35,510 nt of DNA, from NCBI RefSeq assembly GCF_030149505.1, contig NZ_JASBRN010000014.1, positions 1-35,510 of the forward strand. Reading direction: 5' to 3'. The translations under genes were made by a program, and so were the position numbers. Below the pieces are notes generated by a model. The model had not been told where the DNA came from, made no database searches, and saw only the letters and a list, made by a program, of their open reading frames with translations. Source of the stretch: Nocardioides sp. Lineage in GTDB: Bacteria > Actinomycetota > Actinomycetes > Propionibacteriales > Nocardioidaceae. This document shows positions 32,689 to 35,510 of the stretch, in pieces (the first letter of the stretch is position 1; each line of letters starts with the position of its first letter).

Positions 32689-33870
32689 TCAGCTCGCGCG
32701 GTCGGTGAGGCGCAGGACGTCGAGCAGGTAGCCCGCGGCGTCCCCGCCGACGCCGAGCGCGACCTCGACCGCGGCCGCGACGTCGAGGCCGTCGAGCAGG
32801 GCGGCGAGCACCCGGGCCCGACCCTCGGCGTCCTCGGTGCGGCTGCTCGGCGGACCGGCCGCCTCGTGCAGCCGGTCGAGGAGCGCGCCGGCGTCGGCGA
32901 AGACCTGCTCGTCGCACTCCCACGGCGCGTCGACCGGGCGGTGCAGCAGGCCGAGCCGCAGCACGGGGCCCGGGAAGCGCTGGAGCAGGTCGGCGACGAG
33001 GACGAGGTTGCCGGTGGACTTGGCCATCTTCTCCCCACCGAGCCGCACCTCCCCGACGTGCAGGGTGGCGCGGGCGAAGGGGACGACGCCGGTGGCGGCC
33101 TCGACCATCGCGGCCTGGTAGGCGTGGTGCGGGAAGGCGAGGTCGACGCCCCCGACCAGCACGTCGATGGCGTGACCGAGGCTGCTGATCGCCATCGCCG
33201 CGCACTCGGCGTGCCACCCGGGGCGGCCCCAGCCCCAGGGGCTGGGCCAGGCCGGCTGGTCGTCGGTCGAGGGACGCCACAGCGCGACGTCGAAGGGCGA
33301 GCGGCGTCCGGGGACGCCCTCCTGGTCGCCGTACTCCGTGGAGAGGCGCAGCGCGGTCTCCTCGTCGAGCCCGGCGCGGGCGGGGACGGCGGAGCCGTCG
33401 AAGTAGACGTGGCCGTCGTGCTCGTAGGCGGCGCCGGCGTCGAGCAGCGCGGCGGCCAGCCGCACGACCGCGGGCACGTGGCCACGGGCATGGGGCGTGA
33501 GGGCCGGTCGGGCGACGGCCAGGGCGGTCATGTCCCGGTCGAACTGGAACTCCTGCACCACCGCGAGCTCGTCGTAGTGGCGACCGGCCCGGGCCGCGGC
33601 CGCGGTCAGCACGTCGTCGACGTCGGTGACGTTGCGGGCCAGCACCGGCTGGGCTCCCGCCGCCCGCGCGACCGAGGCGAGGAGGTCGGCCCACACGAAG
33701 GTCGCCGCGTGGCCGACGTGGGTGACGTCGTACGGCGTGATGCCGCAGGTGTAGACGCGCAGCGGCGCCACCGGGAGCACCCGTGCACCGCCGAGCACCA
33801 GGGGGGCGGCGGGGGCGAGGGTCACGGGGTAGCGCCCCGACGGGCCGGGGTCGGACGCGGTGGCGGACAT
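32689..33870 (-). CDS. mshC: Cysteine:GlcN-Ins ligase MshC (mycothiol synthesis)
   Basis: ATP-dependent ligase that couples cysteine to 1-D-myo-inosityl 2-amino-2-deoxy-alpha-D-glucopyranoside, a step of mycothiol synthesis. It is a paralog of cysteinyl-tRNA synthetase but shorter. In 393 aa it shows CGITPYD (42-48) with HVGHA (51-55, the HIGH-type motif), VTDVDD, GWHAEC (218-223) and FPHH (247-250) for the zinc, and KMAKS (281-285). The first Cys, Cys223, and the His pair are the usual zinc ligands. No tRNA anticodon-binding domain is present. The ATG at 33870 fits the start. The unknown gene 33920-34300 lies 49 bp upstream on the same strand. Confidence 0.92.
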   Translation of the reverse strand: MSATASDPGPSGRYPVTLAPAAPLVLGGARVLPVAPLRVYTCGITPYDVTHVGHAATFVWADLLASVARAAGAQPVLARNVTDVDDVLTAAAARAGRHYDELAVVQEFQFDRDMTALAVARPALTPHARGHVPAVVRLAAALLDAGAAYEHDGHVYFDGSAVPARAGLDEETALRLSTEYGDQEGVPGRRSPFDVALWRPSTDDQPAWPSPWGWGRPGWHAECAAMAISSLGHAIDVLVGGVDLAFPHHAYQAAMVEAATGVVPFARATLHVGEVRLGGEKMAKSTGNLVLVADLLQRFPGPVLRLGLLHRPVDAPWECDEQVFADAGALLDRLHEAAGPPSSRTEDAEGRARVLAALLDGLDVAAAVEVALGVGGDAAGYLLDVLRLTDRAS

Positions 33871-33919
33871 GCCCCGATCTTGCCCCACGGGCCGCCGGCG
33901 CGTGCGGGGACGCGGGCGG

Positions 33920-34300
33920 TCAGGCGGGGCGCAGGTGGGCGCGCCGGCGCAGGGCGTCGGCGTGGACGCGCTCCTGCTGCTCGCGCAGCCCCTCGAGCAT
34001 CCGGGCCACGTCGCTGCCACGCAGGAAGGGCCTGCTGCGCGGGCGGTCGTCGTAAGCGCCGACCTCGACCGCGCGCTCCGCGGGCATCGGGTGGCCGAGC
34101 TGGATCTCGTAGATCGTCTCGGTCTCGGTGAAGCGCAGCCGGTCGACCGCGGCCCAGCGGTGCCGACCGTCGAGGTCGCGCACGACCACGACCTGACCGG
34201 CCTCGAGCGGCCGTCGCGCGCCGATGAGGCGGTGCGGCACGTCGAGGTGCTCGTGCTGGTCGAGCTGCTGCGTGCTGGCAGGAACGTCGACGAGGTCCAT
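33920..34300 (-). CDS. Conserved-looking hypothetical protein upstream of mshC
   Basis: A 126-aa protein that I do not recognise. It begins MDLVDVPASTQQLDQHEHLDV, contains a beta-rich stretch (LEAGQVVVVRDLDGRHRWAAV and TETIYEIQLGHPMP) that could be an SH3-like barrel, and ends in an Arg/Glu-rich helix (MLEGLREQQERVHADALRRR). No signal peptide or membrane segment. The ATG at 34300 follows GGGAGGG with short spacing, which decides the start against longer frames. It is 49 bp upstream of mshC on the same strand, so an operon is possible. Its partners in the genome are unknown. Confidence 0.7.
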   Translation of the reverse strand: MDLVDVPASTQQLDQHEHLDVPHRLIGARRPLEAGQVVVVRDLDGRHRWAAVDRLRFTETETIYEIQLGHPMPAERAVEVGAYDDRPRSRPFLRGSDVARMLEGLREQQERVHADALRRRAHLRPA

Positions 34301-34366
34301 CAGGACCCTCCCCTGGTGCTGGTACCGACCGGCGTCCACCCCCATGGAACCGGCCGTCTCTCAGTA

Positions 34367-34384
34367 GACACCCCCCGGGGTGTC
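34367..34384. promoter_or_regulatory. Palindrome in the divergent regulatory region
   Basis: GACACCCC-CC-GGGGTGTC is a perfect inverted repeat with 8-bp arms. It lies 67 bp before the start of the hypothetical gene at 33920-34300. It could be an operator for that gene; nothing further can be said. Confidence 0.4.
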
Positions 34385-34407
34385 GGTCTCAACGAGCCGC
34401 GCCGGCC

Positions 34408-34429
34408 GGTCCAGACCGCGATCTGGACC
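34408..34429. promoter_or_regulatory. Second palindrome in the divergent regulatory region
   Basis: GGTCCAGA (34408-34415) and TCTGGACC (34422-34429) are perfect inverted arms of 8 bp around CCGCGA. It sits about 30 bp upstream of the IdeR-like box and could be a hairpin or a second regulator site for either divergent gene. Confidence 0.4.
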
Positions 34430-34457
34430 CCGCTTGCATAGTTTAGGGCACCCTCAC

Positions 34458-34476
34458 TTAGGTTTGCCTTACCTAT
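34458..34476 (+). promoter_or_regulatory. IdeR/DtxR-like iron box
   Basis: TTAGGTTTGCCTTACCTAT matches the DtxR/IdeR consensus TTAGGTTAGGCTAACCTAA at most positions. It lies 24 bp before the start codon of the siderophore-binding lipoprotein gene, where iron-loaded IdeR would block transcription. A weaker AGGGcaCCCT (34445-34454) lies just upstream. TATTCT at 34474-34479 may be the -10 box. Confidence 0.85.
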
Positions 34477-34500
34477 TCTGATCCCGCTCGAGGAGAACCC

Positions 34501-35510
34501 ATGCGCACCACCCGCGCCCTGCGACCGCTCGCCGCCGCCTGCGCCGTGTCCCTGCTGCTCGCCGCCTGCGGCACCGACGACGGCTCGTCCGCCGACGACC
34601 CCGCCGGTCCAACCGCCGGGAGCGGAGCCGACGGGGCCGACGCCTTCCCCGTCACGATCGAGCACGCCTTCGGCGAGACCGTGATCGAGGAGCGGCCCGA
34701 GCGGATCGCCTCGGTCGCCTGGATGAACCACGAGGTCCCTCTCGCGCTCGGCGTGGTCCCGGTGGGGATGAGCAAGGCCACGTGGGGCGACGACGACGGC
34801 GACGGCGTGCTCCCCTGGGTCGAGGCCGAGCTCGAGGAGCTGGGGGCCGAGACCCCGGTCCTCTTCGACGAGACCGAGGGGATCGACTTCGAGGCGGTGG
34901 CCGACACGGCGCCGGACGTGATCCTGGCGTCGTACTCCGGCCTCACGCAGGAGGAGTACGACACCCTCTCCAAGATCGCGCCCGTCGTCGCCTACCCCGA
35001 GGTGGCGTGGGGCACGTCCTTCCAGGACATGATCCGCCTCAACTCCGCTGCCCTCGGGCTCGCCGCGGAAGGCGACCAGCTCATCGCCGACCTCGATGCC
35101 GAAGTGGATGCCGCGCTCGCGAACTACCCCGAACTCGACGGCAAGCGCATCCTCTTCTCCTACATCGACCCCACCGACTTCAGCCAGATCGGGTTCTACA
35201 CGAGCCACGACACGCGGCCGGGCTTCATCGAGAGCATCGGCCTCCCGGCGCCCGCGGTCGTCGAGGAGGAGTCGGCGAGCACGTCCGACTTCTACGTGAC
35301 CGTGAGCTCCGAAGCCTCCGACCGCTTCGCCGACGTCGACGTGTTCGTGACCTACGGCGAGGCCGACGGGGCCATCATCGGTCAGCTGCAGTCCGACCCG
35401 CTCCTGGCCACGATCCCCGCGATCGCGAACGGGTCGATTGCCGTGCTGCAGAACTCGACCCCCCTCGCCGCCTCCGCCAACCCGTCGCCGCTGTCGATCA
35501 GCTGGGGCAT
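34501..35510 (+). CDS. Iron-siderophore ABC transporter substrate-binding lipoprotein (partial)
   Basis: The 336 visible residues form most of a solute-binding lipoprotein of the FepB/FhuD type, which captures ferric siderophores outside the membrane and passes them to an ABC permease. The signal MRTTRALRPLAAACAVSLLL ends in the lipobox LAAC (Cys23), followed by a Gly/Ser/Asp linker. The binding domain starts FPVTIEHAFGETVIEERPERIAS and has VPLALGVVPVGMS, APDVILASYSGLTQEEYDTLSKIAPVVAY (read as PDVILASYSG and LSKIAPVVAY) and LDGKRILFSYIDP. The ATG at 34501 follows GAGGAGA. The gene runs off the right edge, and the permease and ATPase genes presumably follow. The IdeR-like box upstream supports iron control. 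Confidence 0.9.
   Translation, partial: MRTTRALRPLAAACAVSLLLAACGTDDGSSADDPAGPTAGSGADGADAFPVTIEHAFGETVIEERPERIASVAWMNHEVPLALGVVPVGMSKATWGDDDGDGVLPWVEAELEELGAETPVLFDETEGIDFEAVADTAPDVILASYSGLTQEEYDTLSKIAPVVAYPEVAWGTSFQDMIRLNSAALGLAAEGDQLIADLDAEVDAALANYPELDGKRILFSYIDPTDFSQIGFYTSHDTRPGFIESIGLPAPAVVEEESASTSDFYVTVSSEASDRFADVDVFVTYGEADGAIIGQLQSDPLLATIPAIANGSIAVLQNSTPLAASANPSPLSISWG

Noticed and set aside
28316..32731. Long open frames opposite the P450 and pckG genes
   Set aside because: They overlap strongly supported genes with catalytic motifs, and their products are typical GC-rich shadow translations.

Overview
The window is chromosomal DNA of a high-GC Gram-positive bacterium, most likely an actinobacterium of the Nocardioides / Propionibacteriales type. 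The evidence is very GC-rich coding DNA with frequent GTG starts, a mycothiol ligase (MshC), an ergothioneine pair (EgtB-EgtD), an F420-type nitroreductase, a GTP-dependent PEP carboxykinase, an IdeR/DtxR-like iron box and a class F type sortase. No tRNA, rRNA, CRISPR array, transposase or phage gene was seen. The genus is an inference.

Layout. 124-5315 holds housekeeping genes: a sirtuin deacylase, a DUF4333-type lipoprotein, a glutamine-synthetase-like enzyme, MenB, a deazaflavin nitroreductase with an odd repeat-derived tail, and an ACT-domain protein. 5369-13874 is a tightly overlapping recC-recB-recD operon on the minus strand. 13960-16143 has two PGPGW membrane-protein paralogs flanking a GNAT acetyltransferase, then an NTF2/SnoaL-like protein.

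16346-23485 is the most unusual part and is devoted to the cell surface. Three consecutive secreted proteins (16346-18235, 18344-19066, 19422-19859) share one design: signal peptide, a highly charged helical segment bounded by two cysteines exactly 67 residues apart, then a Thr/Pro-rich tail. Two of them also carry short C-x7/8-C loops. Each is followed by its own hairpin terminator. Two are preceded by a GTGA-N6-TCAC palindrome. After ilvA comes a surface protein with a non-LPXTG C-terminal anchor, in an apparent operon with a class F-like sortase, then a tiny ORF that looks like sigma-70 region 2 alone.

23961-26305 is egtB-egtD. 26283-30376 is a MarR regulator divergent from an MMPL/RND exporter and a cytochrome P450, with a palindromic operator candidate between regulator and exporter. 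A long composite palindrome separates the P450 from pckG. A second long palindrome lies between pckG and mshC. A small unknown gene precedes mshC. The window ends in an iron-siderophore binding lipoprotein under a clear IdeR-like box.

Likely joint functions are recombinational repair (RecBCD), low-molecular-weight thiol synthesis (mycothiol and ergothioneine), surface protein secretion and anchoring (C-x67-C family, sortase and substrate), and iron uptake. The C-x67-C family is the best candidate for an undescribed system. Its function cannot be told from sequence.
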